NCBI RefSeq assembly: GCF_001514125.1
Contig: NZ_KQ948554.1
Span: 167,018 to 231,017, forward strand
Origin: Streptomyces longwoodensis
GTDB lineage: Bacteria > Actinomycetota > Actinomycetes > Streptomycetales > Streptomycetaceae
Direction: 5' to 3'
Length of the DNA: 64,000 nt
Below, piece by piece: positions 1-7,873 of the stretch. The number at the start of each line of letters is the position of its first letter. The first letter of the stretch is position 1. Under the pieces are notes generated by a model that did no database searches, was not told the DNA's origin, and saw only the letters and a program-made list of their open reading frames with translations. The translations under genes and the position numbers were made by a program.

Positions 1-1096
1 GGAGGAGCTCAACCAGCGCGGTCTCGCGGCCGACTTCCCGGTCATCCTCGGCGGTGCGGCGCTCACCCGCGCCTACGTCGAGCAGGACCTGCACGAGATC
101 TACCAGGGCGAAGTCCGCTACGCCCGCGACGCCTTCGAGGGCCTGCGCCTGATGGACGCCCTGATCGGCGTCAAGCGCGGGGTGCCCGGGGCCAAGCTGC
201 CCGAGCTCAGGCAGCGCCGGGTGAGGGCCGCCGCCACCGTGGAGGTCGAGGAGCGCCCGGAGGAAGGGCACGTGCGTTCCGACGTGGCCACGGACAACCC
301 CGTGCCCGTCCCGCCGTTCTCCGGCACCCGCATCATCAAGGGCATCCCGCTCAAGGAGTACGCCTCCTGGCTGGACGAGGGCGCCCTGTTCAAGGGCCAG
401 TGGGGGCTGAAGCAGGCCCGCACCGGTGAGGGACCGACGTACGAGGAGCTCGTCGAGACCGAGGGCCGGCCCCGGCTGCGCGGTCTGCTGGACCGCCTCC
501 AGACGGACAACCTGCTCGAGGCGGCCGTCGTCTACGGCTACTTCCCGTGCGTCTCCAAGGACGACGACCTGATCGTCCTGGACGAGCGGGGCAACGAGCG
601 CACCCGCTTCACCTTCCCGCGCCAGCGCCGCGGGCGCCGGCTGTGCCTGGCCGACTTCTTCCGCCCCGAGGAGTCGGGGGAGACGGACGTCGTCGGCTTC
701 CAGGTGGTCACCGTCGGCTCGCGCATCGGTGAGGAGACCGCCCGGCTGTTCGCCTCGAACTCCTACCGCGACTACCTGGAGCTGCACGGGCTGTCCGTGC
801 AGCTCGCGGAGGCCCTCGCCGAGTACTGGCACGCCCGCGTGCGCGCCGAGCTGGGCTTCGCCGGGGACGACCCCGACGAGATGCAGGGCATGTTCGAGCT
901 GAAGTACCGCGGCGCCCGCTTCTCCCTGGGCTACGGCGCCTGCCCCGACCTGGAGGACCGCGCCAAGATCGCCGAACTCCTGGAGCCCGAGCGGATCGGC
1001 GTCCACCTGTCGGAGGAGTTCCAGCTGCACCCCGAGCAGTCCACCGACGCCATCGTGATCCACCACCCGGAGGCGAAGTACTTCAACGCCCGCTGA
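1..1096 (+). CDS. metH: Cobalamin-dependent methionine synthase, C-terminal part (cut by window edge)
   Basis: The reading frame is already open at the first base, so the 5' end lies outside the window. The visible ~364 residues begin in the end of the B12-binding domain (ILGGAALTRAYVEQDL) and continue into the SAM-binding reactivation domain. That domain is recognised by RFSLGYGACPDLEDR, which carries the RxxxGYxxCPD signature, and by the C-terminal QLHPEQSTDAIVIHHPEAKY. The enzyme transfers methyl from methyltetrahydrofolate to homocysteine via cobalamin in the cytoplasm. The activation domain rescues oxidised cobalamin using SAM and a flavodoxin-type reductant. The frame closes with TGA at 1094-1096. 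Confidence 0.95.
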   Translation, partial: EELNQRGLAADFPVILGGAALTRAYVEQDLHEIYQGEVRYARDAFEGLRLMDALIGVKRGVPGAKLPELRQRRVRAAATVEVEERPEEGHVRSDVATDNPVPVPPFSGTRIIKGIPLKEYASWLDEGALFKGQWGLKQARTGEGPTYEELVETEGRPRLRGLLDRLQTDNLLEAAVVYGYFPCVSKDDDLIVLDERGNERTRFTFPRQRRGRRLCLADFFRPEESGETDVVGFQVVTVGSRIGEETARLFASNSYRDYLELHGLSVQLAEALAEYWHARVRAELGFAGDDPDEMQGMFELKYRGARFSLGYGACPDLEDRAKIAELLEPERIGVHLSEEFQLHPEQSTDAIVIHHPEAKYFNAR

Positions 1097-1250
1097 GGGC
1101 GCGAGCGGGGCCGACCTCTGAGCCCGCGCTGAAGCCGTCCGCCGGAGCGCGTGCTCGAGCCGCCCTCGACGTCCGCTCCGGGAACGGCGGAGCGGTTCGG
1201 GCGGACAAGGCGTTCCGTCGCCGGACGTCGTACACTGGTCGGTCCACCGA

Positions 1251-1279
1251 AGGCCGGTTCCCCGCGCGGGAACCGGCCT
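1251..1279 (+). terminator. 12-bp stem-loop between metH and the HAD gene
   Basis: AGGCCGGTTCCC (1251-1262) pairs perfectly with GGGAACCGGCCT (1268-1279) around a 5-nt loop. No T-tract follows, and the hairpin ends only 25 bp before the HAD start codon. It could end metH transcription or act as a 5' UTR structure of the HAD gene. The 1097-1304 gap also holds TACACT (1231-1236), a possible -10 without a convincing -35. Confidence 0.4.
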
Positions 1280-1304
1280 GCTCGTCCCTTCAGGAGGTAC
1301 GTGG

Positions 1305-2006
1305 ATGACCAGCACGGTCCCCGCGCTCGACACCCGGTCGGCCGAGGGTTCGGCCCTCCAGGCCGTGTTCCTCGACATGGACGGCACCCTGGTGGACACC
1401 GAGGGCTTCTGGTGGGACGTCGAGGTCGAGGTCTTCGCCCGTCTCGGCCACACCCTGGACGAGTCCTGGCGCCATGTCGTGGTGGGCGGTCCCATGACCC
1501 GCAGCGCGGGGTTCCTCATCGAGGCGACCGGCGCCGACATCACCCTCCCCGAGCTGAGCGTCCTGCTCAACCAGGGCTTCGAGGAGCGCATCGAGACGGC
1601 CCTGCCGCTGATGCCCGGAGCCACCCGGCTGCTCGCCGAGCTGGCCGAGCACCAGGTGCCCACCGCCCTGGTCTCCGCCTCGCACCGGCGCATCATCGAC
1701 CGGGTGCTGGCCTCGCTCGGCCCCCAGCACTTCCGGCTCAGCGTGGCCGGTGACGAGGTGGCCCGCACCAAGCCGCACCCGGACCCCTACCTGCGCGCCG
1801 CCGCCGGACTGGGTGTCGACCCGGCCCGGTGCGCCGTCGTCGAGGACACCGCCACCGGCGTCGCCTCGGCGGAGGCCGCGGGCTGCCACGTGGTCGCCGT
1901 GCCGTCCGTCGCCCCCATCGCCCCGGCCGCCCGGCGGACCGTGGTCAGCTCGCTGGAAGAGGTCGACCTGACATTCCTGCGCGGCCTGATGACGCAAATG
2001 CGGTAG
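1305..2006 (+). CDS. HAD-superfamily hydrolase (beta-phosphoglucomutase-like phosphatase)
   Basis: This is a 233-residue cytoplasmic hydrolase. Motif I is FLDMDGTLVDTEG, with nucleophile and acid D24 and D26. Motif II is the Ser in ALVSAS, motif III the Lys in RTKPHPDPYL, and motif IV VVEDTATGV. The helical cap between motifs I and II is typical of subfamily I (phosphoglycolate phosphatase or beta-phosphoglucomutase type). Such enzymes dephosphorylate small sugar or organic phosphates, but the substrate cannot be read from sequence. The ATG follows AGGAGG (1292-1297) at good spacing. It stands alone between metH and a long intergenic region. Confidence 0.88.
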   Translation: MTSTVPALDTRSAEGSALQAVFLDMDGTLVDTEGFWWDVEVEVFARLGHTLDESWRHVVVGGPMTRSAGFLIEATGADITLPELSVLLNQGFEERIETALPLMPGATRLLAELAEHQVPTALVSASHRRIIDRVLASLGPQHFRLSVAGDEVARTKPHPDPYLRAAAGLGVDPARCAVVEDTATGVASAEAAGCHVVAVPSVAPIAPAARRTVVSSLEEVDLTFLRGLMTQMR

Positions 2007-2451
2007 GCGTTCACCCAGCGTGCACCGCCGTTAGCCCCGGCGCCCGCCAACGGTTAGACGAGGAATTCGGCGCGCCCCCGCCGGGGGAATTCCGATCTTC
2101 GTCGCAGGCCGAATTCCGCTCCCCGGCCCCGCCGCCCCGAGATGTGACGTTTCCCACGCCGTGACGCGTCGACAGGCGGGTCCGGATGTGCTCTGCATCC
2201 CCGTTCGGGGCATCTGGGCGCGCCCTTGTGTCCCGATTGGTAGACGGCTGCACTAATCCTTCCGCTGGCGCGTTTTCGGTCCGTCCGCGCCCGGTTCCGC
2301 TCAGTGATGGGCTTTCAACTCCGCCACGGGCGGGGGTCCGTGACGGTGCCGACTAATCTCATCGCGAGAACCTCGCACCTACCCCCGTGTTCCGCCGCGA
2401 CACCCCTGCATGCCGGATACACGGACCCGAACGCTCTGGAGAAACTCGAGC
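2007..2451. other. Long intergenic region upstream of the lipoprotein gene
   Basis: These 445 bp hold no convincing gene. The first part contains three GAATTC sites at exact 24-bp spacing (see the repeat entry). Near the 3' end TAATCT (2354-2359) could be a -10, without a recognisable -35. A short inverted repeat GCGAG-AAC-CTCGC follows just downstream. The length suggests a regulated promoter for the binding protein that follows. Confidence 0.5.
2063..2116. repeat. Three GAATTC palindromes spaced exactly 24 bp apart
   Basis: GAATTC occurs at 2063-2068, 2087-2092 and 2111-2116, so both steps are 24 bp. The contexts AGGAATTCGG, GGGAATTCCG and CCGAATTCCG share a palindromic GGAATTCCG-like core. 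Such AT-containing hexamers should be rare in DNA of this composition. Regular spacing of palindromes suggests cooperative binding of a dimeric regulator on nearly one DNA face (24 bp is about 2.3 turns). The function is unknown. Confidence 0.5.
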
Positions 2452-4059
2452 ATGAACCGCAAGAATCTGGTGCTGCCGGCCGTCGTCGGTCTGCTCGCGC
2501 CCGTGCTCGCCGCGTGCGGCGGGTCCGACAGCGGCAGCGGAGGCGGCAACGCCATCGTGGTGGGCACCACCGACCGGTTCACGGCTACCAAGGACGCCCC
2601 CGCGCCCCTCGACCCGGCCTACGCCTACGACGTCGGCTCGTGGAACATCCTGCGCCAGACCGTGCAGACCCTGATGACCCTGCCCAAGGGCGACGGCCAG
2701 CCGGTCCCGGAGGCCGCGGAGAGCTGTGGCTTCACCGACACCGGCAACGAGCGCTACGCCTGCAAGCTGCGCGACGGCCTGAAGTTCTCCAACGGTGACG
2801 CGATCACCGCCGCGGACGTGAAGTTCTCCATCGAGCGCGCCCGGACCATCAAGGCCGACACCGGTGTCTTCGCGCTCATGTCGACCGTCGACACCATCGA
2901 GACCCAGGGCGACCGCGAGGTCATCTTCCACCTGAAGACGGCCGACGCCACCTTCCCGTACAAGCTGTCCACCCCGGTCGCGGGCATCGTCAACCCCGAC
3001 GACTACGCCAAGGACAAGCTGCGCGACGGCTTCGCGGTCGACGGCTCGGGCCCGTACACGCTGAAGGCCGAGACCGACGGCGACGAGATGACCCGCGCCG
3101 TGTTCACCAAGAACCCCCACTACAAGGGGACGCTGAAGGTGAACAACGACAAGGTGGAGATGGCCTCCTTCGCGGACGCCGACACCATGGGCAAGGCCCT
3201 GGACAAGGGTGACATCGACGTCATGACCCGCAGCATGACGCCCGCCCAGGTCGACAAGCTGTCCGCCCCGAGCTCCACCGACAGCAAGGTCGAGCTGGTG
3301 GACGTCGCCGGACTGGGCATCCGCTACCTGGCGTTCAACACCGAGGCGCCGGAGGTGGAGAGCAAGGCCGTCCGCGCCGCCATGGCCCAGGTCATCGACC
3401 GCAGCAAGCTCGTCACCGAGGTCTACGGCACCCAGGCCGAGCCGCTGTACTCGCTGGTCCCCGCCTCCGTCGCCGGCCACACCAACGCCTTCTACAACAA
3501 GTACGGCGACCCGAGCGTCGCCAAGGCCAAGGCGCTGCTGCAGAAGGCCGACATCAGCACCCCGGTGAAGCTGACGCTGAACTACACCACCGACCACTAC
3601 GGTGCCGCCACCAAGCAGGAGTTCGAGGTCCTGCAGAAGCAGCTCAACGACAGCGGGCTGTTCGACGTCACCATCAAGGGCACCGCCTGGGACGCGTTCA
3701 TCCCCGCCGAGCGCAAGGGCGAGTACGCCGTCTACGGCATGGGCTGGTTCCCCGACTTCCCCGACGCCGACAACTTCCTGGCGCCGTTCCTCGACAAGGA
3801 CAACACCCTCAACTCGCCGTACTCCAACAGCAAGATCATCAACACGCTGATCCCGGAGTCCCGCCGCGAGACGGACCGCGCCTCGGACAAGAGCCTGACC
3901 ACGATCCAGGACATCGTCGCCGACGACGTCCCGATCCTCCCGCTGTGGCAGGGCAAGGAGTTCGTCGCCGCCCGCGACGACATCACCGGCACCGCCTACG
4001 TGCTGAACTCGGCCTCCTCCCTGCAGCTCTGGGAGCTCGGCCGGGGCGTCAGCGAGTAG
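2452..4059 (+). CDS. ABC-type peptide-binding lipoprotein (solute-binding family 5)
   Basis: This is a 535-residue secreted lipoprotein. A short basic N-terminus and hydrophobic segment end in the lipobox LAAC, followed by a Gly/Ser-rich linker. The body matches SBP_bac_5 proteins (DppA/OppA type): LDPAYAYDVGSWNILRQTVQTL near the N-terminus, then DGLKFSNGDAITAADVKFSIER. The C-terminal part carries MGWFPDFPDADNFLAPF, typical of dipeptide or oligopeptide binders. ATG 2452 is preferred over an upstream in-frame ATG at 2410 because the signal peptide starts there and GGAG lies 10 bp upstream. No permease or ATPase gene is adjacent, so it must work with a transporter encoded elsewhere. Confidence 0.9.
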   Translation: MNRKNLVLPAVVGLLAPVLAACGGSDSGSGGGNAIVVGTTDRFTATKDAPAPLDPAYAYDVGSWNILRQTVQTLMTLPKGDGQPVPEAAESCGFTDTGNERYACKLRDGLKFSNGDAITAADVKFSIERARTIKADTGVFALMSTVDTIETQGDREVIFHLKTADATFPYKLSTPVAGIVNPDDYAKDKLRDGFAVDGSGPYTLKAETDGDEMTRAVFTKNPHYKGTLKVNNDKVEMASFADADTMGKALDKGDIDVMTRSMTPAQVDKLSAPSSTDSKVELVDVAGLGIRYLAFNTEAPEVESKAVRAAMAQVIDRSKLVTEVYGTQAEPLYSLVPASVAGHTNAFYNKYGDPSVAKAKALLQKADISTPVKLTLNYTTDHYGAATKQEFEVLQKQLNDSGLFDVTIKGTAWDAFIPAERKGEYAVYGMGWFPDFPDADNFLAPFLDKDNTLNSPYSNSKIINTLIPESRRETDRASDKSLTTIQDIVADDVPILPLWQGKEFVAARDDITGTAYVLNSASSLQLWELGRGVSE

Positions 4060-4071
4060 TCACCGCACACC

Positions 4072-4127
4072 GGCAAGCGAAGGGGCGGTCCCCCTCCCTC
4101 GGGAGGGGGACCGCCCCTTCGCTTGCC
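4072..4127. terminator. Bidirectional terminator, perfect 27-bp inverted repeat
   Basis: Arms 4072-4098 and 4101-4127 are perfectly complementary. The element sits exactly between the convergent lipoprotein and response-regulator genes, as expected for a terminator serving both strands. No long T-tract is present, which is usual in Streptomyces. Confidence 0.85.
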
Positions 4128-4148
4128 GTGCCCTTCGCCCCCGGCCGC

Positions 4149-4820
4149 CTACTGCGCGCCGGGACGCACCAGCCCGCTCTCGTACGCGTACACCGCGGCC
4201 TGCACCCGGTCCCGCAGACCCAGCTTGGTCAGCACGTGCCCGACGTGCGTCTTCACCGTGGTCTCGCTGACGAACAGGTCGGCGGCGATCTCGGCGTTCG
4301 ACAGGCCGCGCGCCACCAGCTTCAGCACCTCGACCTCACGGTCGGTCAGGGTGTGCAGCGTGTCCGGCACCGGCTCCTCACCCGAGGGGAGGTGGGTGGC
4401 GTACTTGTCGAGCAGCCTGCGCGTGATGCTCGGCGCCAGCATCGCCTCACCACCGGCCACCACCCGGATGGCCTGCACCAGTTCGTTGGCCGGCGCGTCC
4501 TTCAGCAGGAAGCCGCTGGCACCGGCGCGCAGCGCCTCCACCACGTACTCGTCGAGGTCGAACGTGGTCAGCACGAGTACCTTCGCCGGGCCGTTGCGCT
4601 CCGGGCCGGTGATCTGACGGGTCGCCTCGACGCCGTCCATCCGGGGCATCCGGATGTCCATGAGCACCACGTCGGGCTGCAGGGCCCGCACCTGGTCGAG
4701 GGCCTGCAGACCGTCACCGGCCTCGCCCACGACCGCGAGGTCCTGCTCCGCCTCCAGGATCATCCGGAAGCCCGTACGCAGCAGGGGCTGGTCGTCGACC
4801 AGTAGGACGCGGATGGCCAC
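4149..4820 (-). CDS. Orphan NarL/LuxR-family response regulator
   Basis: This is a 223-residue two-domain transcription factor. The N-terminal receiver has acidic D9/D10, phospho-acceptor D55 in VVLMDIRMPRMDG, the conserved Thr in VLVLTTF, and Lys in FLLKDAP. The C-terminal LuxR-type helix-turn-helix runs from LTDREVEVLKLVARGLSNAEIA to TVKTHVGHVLTKLGL. The start is GTG at 4820, with GGAG just upstream. It binds DNA once phosphorylated by a partner kinase, but no histidine kinase gene is adjacent. The next gene upstream on this strand is the RecB-like nuclease, only 14 bp away, so read-through from its damage-type promoter is possible. Confidence 0.93.
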   Translation of the reverse strand: MAIRVLLVDDQPLLRTGFRMILEAEQDLAVVGEAGDGLQALDQVRALQPDVVLMDIRMPRMDGVEATRQITGPERNGPAKVLVLTTFDLDEYVVEALRAGASGFLLKDAPANELVQAIRVVAGGEAMLAPSITRRLLDKYATHLPSGEEPVPDTLHTLTDREVEVLKLVARGLSNAEIAADLFVSETTVKTHVGHVLTKLGLRDRVQAAVYAYESGLVRPGAQ

Positions 4821-4834
4821 GTGTGTCTCCTTCG

Positions 4835-5791
4835 CTAGTCCGGCCCCATTCTGCCCTGCGGGCCGGTGCCGGACTCGGGCGCCCTCGCCGGGGGCGGGCC
4901 GTCGGCCCCGGCCCCGGCCGACCGCACCGGCAGGGGGTAGGGCGGGGGAGTGCCGCCGAACTCCGGGCAGTGCTCCCGGTGGTCGCACCAGCCGCACAGC
5001 TTCGTCGGGCGCGGCCGCCAGTCCCCGGTCTCCGTCGCCTGCCGGATCGCCTCCCACAGCGCGAGCAGCTTGCGCTCCACGCGCTCCAGGTCGGCGAGGA
5101 CCGGGTCGTACGTCAGGACGTCGCCGCTGCCCAGGTACACCAACTGCAGCCGCCGCGGCACCACCTGCTTCAGCCGCCAGACGACCAGGGCGTAGAACTT
5201 CATCTGGAACAGGGCGCCTTCGGCGTACTCCGGGCGGGGCGCCTTGCCCGTCTTGTAGTCGACGATGCGCACCTCGCCGGTCGGCGCCACGTCGACCCGG
5301 TCGATGATGCCGCGCAGCCGCAGCCCCGAGTCCAGCTCGGTCTCCACGAACAGCTCCCGCTCGGCCGGCTCCAGACGGGTCGGGTCCTCCAGGCTGAACC
5401 AGCGCTCGACCAGCCCCTCGGCCTCCGTGAGCCAGCCCGCCAGCCGCTCGCCCTCCGGGTCGTCCGCGAACAGCTCCGTCAGCTCCGGGCGGCTCTCGCG
5501 CAGCCGGTCCCACTGGCCCGGGATCAGCGACTTGGCGCGCGGCGCGGTCCGCTCCGCCGCCGGCGCGTCGAACAGCCGCTCGAGCACCGCGTGGACCAGT
5601 GTGCCCTTCGTCGCCGCCGGGCTCGGCTTCTCCGGCAGCCGGTCGATCACCCGGAAGCGGTACAGCAGCGGGCACTGCATGAAGTCACCCGCGCGCGACG
5701 GGGACAGCGACGTCGGCGGTGTGGCCACGGCCGGCGCCGGGGCGTCCCGCACGGCCGGTGCTGTCGTCACGTCCTCGCTGCTGCTCTCCAT
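4835..5791 (-). CDS. RecB-like PD-(D/E)XK exonuclease with Fe-S-type cysteines
   Basis: This is a 318-residue stand-alone nuclease of the PDDEXK_1/Cas4-AddB type. Catalytic residues are seen in GIIDRVD and VRIVDYKTGKAP (D, then D-x-K), with an upstream GTLVHAVLERLF. Four cysteines, one in FMQCPLL and three in LCGWCDHREHC, match the iron-sulphur staple of AddB/Cas4 nucleases. No helicase domain is present. The gene is conserved next to the tRNA m1A58 methyltransferase and proteasome genes in other actinobacteria (Rv2119 in M. tuberculosis, from memory). ATG 5791 lies 8 bp after a RecA-NDp-type -10, so the mRNA is nearly leaderless. Damage induction is inferred. Confidence 0.88.
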   Translation of the reverse strand: MESSSEDVTTAPAVRDAPAPAVATPPTSLSPSRAGDFMQCPLLYRFRVIDRLPEKPSPAATKGTLVHAVLERLFDAPAAERTAPRAKSLIPGQWDRLRESRPELTELFADDPEGERLAGWLTEAEGLVERWFSLEDPTRLEPAERELFVETELDSGLRLRGIIDRVDVAPTGEVRIVDYKTGKAPRPEYAEGALFQMKFYALVVWRLKQVVPRRLQLVYLGSGDVLTYDPVLADLERVERKLLALWEAIRQATETGDWRPRPTKLCGWCDHREHCPEFGGTPPPYPLPVRSAGAGADGPPPARAPESGTGPQGRMGPD

Positions 5792-5799
5792 GACCACAG

Positions 5800-5822
5800 A
5801 CCTTACGGCCCACCACCGACAG
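5800..5822 (-). promoter_or_regulatory. RecA-NDp-type (PafBC) promoter of the RecB-like gene
   Basis: Read on the minus strand the site is CTGTCGGTG, 8 bp, then TAAGGT. It matches the LexA-independent damage promoter TTGTCRGTG-N8-TANNNT at 8 of 9 upstream positions, with exact spacing and a matching -10. The start codon lies 8 bp downstream. Confidence 0.75.
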
Positions 5823-5966
5823 TCACCCCGTCCCGCCCCCACGGACCACCTCCCGCCCCGGGAAACACAGGGGTGCGGGGCGGAACACGCCGCGACGGCC
5901 GCATACCATCGGTCCGAGACCCTTCCGCACGGCAGGCGCGGAAGGCGCTGCGAACGAGGGGACACC

Positions 5967-7793
5967 GTGGTGGAAAGCGGCGGGAGCGGGCGGCCGCGCC
6001 CGGCCAACGAGGAGCGGGCCGAGCAGGCGACGGAGCCCACGGCTCCGCACTCCGGCACGCCCTCGCACCCGGAGCCGCCCACCGAGGTACCCACCGCCCG
6101 GCCCCACGAAGGCGACGAGGACCGGTCGACGGGGGCGCAGGACTCCGCACGAGACGACCGGCAGCCCGACGAGCCGGCCCCGGAGACCCAGCCGGAGGCC
6201 CCGGTTCCGGCGCGGGAGCCGACCGCTGGGCCGGCACCCGGTCCAACGCCCGAGCCGACCGCCGGGCCGGCACCCGGTCCGAAGCCCGAGCCGACACCCC
6301 CGACCGGCGCCGCCCCCTCCGACCCCGGCCCGAAGACCCTCTCCGCCCCGGAGCGCGCGGCCCCCTCGGCCCCCGCCGCCCCGCACGCCGGCCACGGCAC
6401 GGACCACTCCGGCGCCCACCGCACCGAAGCGGGCCCGCCCCACCCCGACCGCGGCACGGACCACCCCGGCGCCCACCGCACCGAGGCCGGCACCCCCCAC
6501 CCCCACGCCGACCACCACCCGCGCACCCTCGCGCACACCGAAGGCACCCCGGCGGCCCCCGGAGCCCCCGGGACTCCCGCCACCCCGGCCGCCACCACCT
6601 CCTCACCCGCCTCCCCGCCCCGCCCGCCACAGCGCCCCCCGGAGCCCCGGGGCGGACTGCTGATGGGGCGGCCGTTCGGCGTCCCGGTCTACGTGGCGCC
6701 CAGCTGGTTCCTCGTCGCCGCGCTGATCACCTGGGTCTTCGGCGGACAGCTGGAACGCGTCCTGCCCGACCTCGGCGCCGCCCGCTACCTGGTCTCCCTC
6801 TTCTTCGCGGTCGCCTTCTACGCCTCCGTCCTCATCCACGAACTCGCGCACACCGTCGCCGCGCTCCGCTTCAAGCTCCCGGTCCGCCGCATCCAGCTCC
6901 AGTTCTTCGGCGGCGTCTCCGAGATCGAGAAGGAGGCCGAGACCCCGGGCCGCGAGTTCGTCCTCGCCTTCGTCGGCCCGCTGCTCTCCCTCGTCCTCGC
7001 CGGCGTCTTCTACCTCGCCATGAAGCCCGTCGAGCCCGGCACGGTCCCCGGCGTCCTGCTGGCCGGTCTCATGGTCTCCAACCTCATCGTCGCGATCTTC
7101 AACCTGCTGCCCGGCCTCCCGCTCGACGGCGGCCGCATGCTCCGCGCCGTCGTCTGGAAGCTCACCGGCAGGCCGATGACCGGCACCGTCGCCGCCGCCT
7201 GGGTCGGCCGCGCCCTCGCCGTCGCCGTCCTGATCGGACTGCCGCTGCTCACCCAGTCCGGCGCCCTCGGCTCCAACGCCGAGGACAGCGTCGGCATGGA
7301 CACCGTCACCGACGCCCTGCTGGCCGCCATCCTCGCCGCGATCATCTGGACCGGCGCCGGCAACAGCCTGCGCATGGCCCGCCTGCGCGAACACCTCCCC
7401 GAGCTGCGCGCCCGCAACCTCACCCGCCGCGCCGTGCCCGTCGAGACCGACACCCCGCTCTCCGAGGCCCTGCGCCGCGCCAACGACGCCGGCGCCCGCG
7501 CCCTGGTCGTCGTCGACCCCCACGGCGAGCCCCTGTCCCTCGTGCGCGAGGCCGCCATCGTCGGCGTACCGGAGCACCGGCGCCCCTGGGTGGCCGTCAG
7601 CGGCCTCGCCCAGGACCTGACCGACGGCATGCGCGTCTCCGCGGAACTCGCGGGGGAGGACCTCCTGGACGTCCTGCGCGCCACCCCCGCCACCGAGTAC
7701 CTCGTCGTCGAGGAGACCGGCGAGATCTACGGTGTGCTGTCCGCGGCCGACGTGGAGCGCGCGTTCGTCCGCGCCATGGCCCGCCCCAGCTGA
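5967..7793 (+). CDS. Site-2-protease-type M50 metalloprotease with CBS domain and long disordered N-terminus
   Basis: This is a 608-residue membrane protein. The first ~230 residues are Pro/Ala/Glu/His-rich and contain two internal tandem duplications. The membrane core then begins at LLMGRPFGVPVYVAP, with the zinc motif HELAH (291-295) in a transmembrane helix and the second metal motif around LDGG (D387). About six hydrophobic segments are visible. The C-terminal ~140 residues look like a CBS pair. Such proteases cleave substrates within the membrane, for example anti-sigma factors; the substrate here is unknown. GTG 5967 follows GAGGGG, and an adjacent GTG at 5970 is possible. An 8-bp hairpin (5921-5928 with 5938-5945) lies just upstream. 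Confidence 0.87.
   Translation: MVESGGSGRPRPANEERAEQATEPTAPHSGTPSHPEPPTEVPTARPHEGDEDRSTGAQDSARDDRQPDEPAPETQPEAPVPAREPTAGPAPGPTPEPTAGPAPGPKPEPTPPTGAAPSDPGPKTLSAPERAAPSAPAAPHAGHGTDHSGAHRTEAGPPHPDRGTDHPGAHRTEAGTPHPHADHHPRTLAHTEGTPAAPGAPGTPATPAATTSSPASPPRPPQRPPEPRGGLLMGRPFGVPVYVAPSWFLVAALITWVFGGQLERVLPDLGAARYLVSLFFAVAFYASVLIHELAHTVAALRFKLPVRRIQLQFFGGVSEIEKEAETPGREFVLAFVGPLLSLVLAGVFYLAMKPVEPGTVPGVLLAGLMVSNLIVAIFNLLPGLPLDGGRMLRAVVWKLTGRPMTGTVAAAWVGRALAVAVLIGLPLLTQSGALGSNAEDSVGMDTVTDALLAAILAAIIWTGAGNSLRMARLREHLPELRARNLTRRAVPVETDTPLSEALRRANDAGARALVVVDPHGEPLSLVREAAIVGVPEHRRPWVAVSGLAQDLTDGMRVSAELAGEDLLDVLRATPATEYLVVEETGEIYGVLSAADVERAFVRAMARPS
6219..6490 (+). repeat. Two tandem duplications inside the M50 protease N-terminus
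   Basis: A 36-bp unit coding TAGPAPGPxPEP is repeated at 6219-6254 and 6255-6290. A 57-bp unit containing GTDHxGAHRTEAG is repeated, with copies starting at 6396 and 6453. Both keep the reading frame and extend only the disordered region. Confidence 0.75.
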
Positions 7794-7861
7794 CCCCGCC
7801 CGCCCCACGGCGCGGGGCCGCCCGCGCGGACACCGTGGTCGGCGGGCCCCGCAAACGCCGG

Positions 7862-7867
7862 TAGGCT
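7862..7867 (+). promoter_or_regulatory. -10 element of a leaderless promoter (trmI)
   Basis: TAGGCT is followed by 6 bp and then the ATG of the methyltransferase, which has no Shine-Dalgarno. This is the TANNNT-N6/7-start geometry of actinobacterial leaderless genes. Confidence 0.5.
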
Positions 7868-7873
7868 GGTCAC

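Noticed and set aside
2230..2265. tRNA-like stretch (GATTGGTAGACGGCTGCACTAATCC)
   Set aside because: It resembles a tRNA D-arm, but no acceptor stem, anticodon arm or TTCRA loop can be drawn around it.
2359..3597. Long antisense reading frame opposite the peptide-binding lipoprotein
   Set aside because: Its product is a His/Gly/Val-rich low-complexity shadow caused by GC-rich third codon positions. Similar frames oppose helY, mpa and others.
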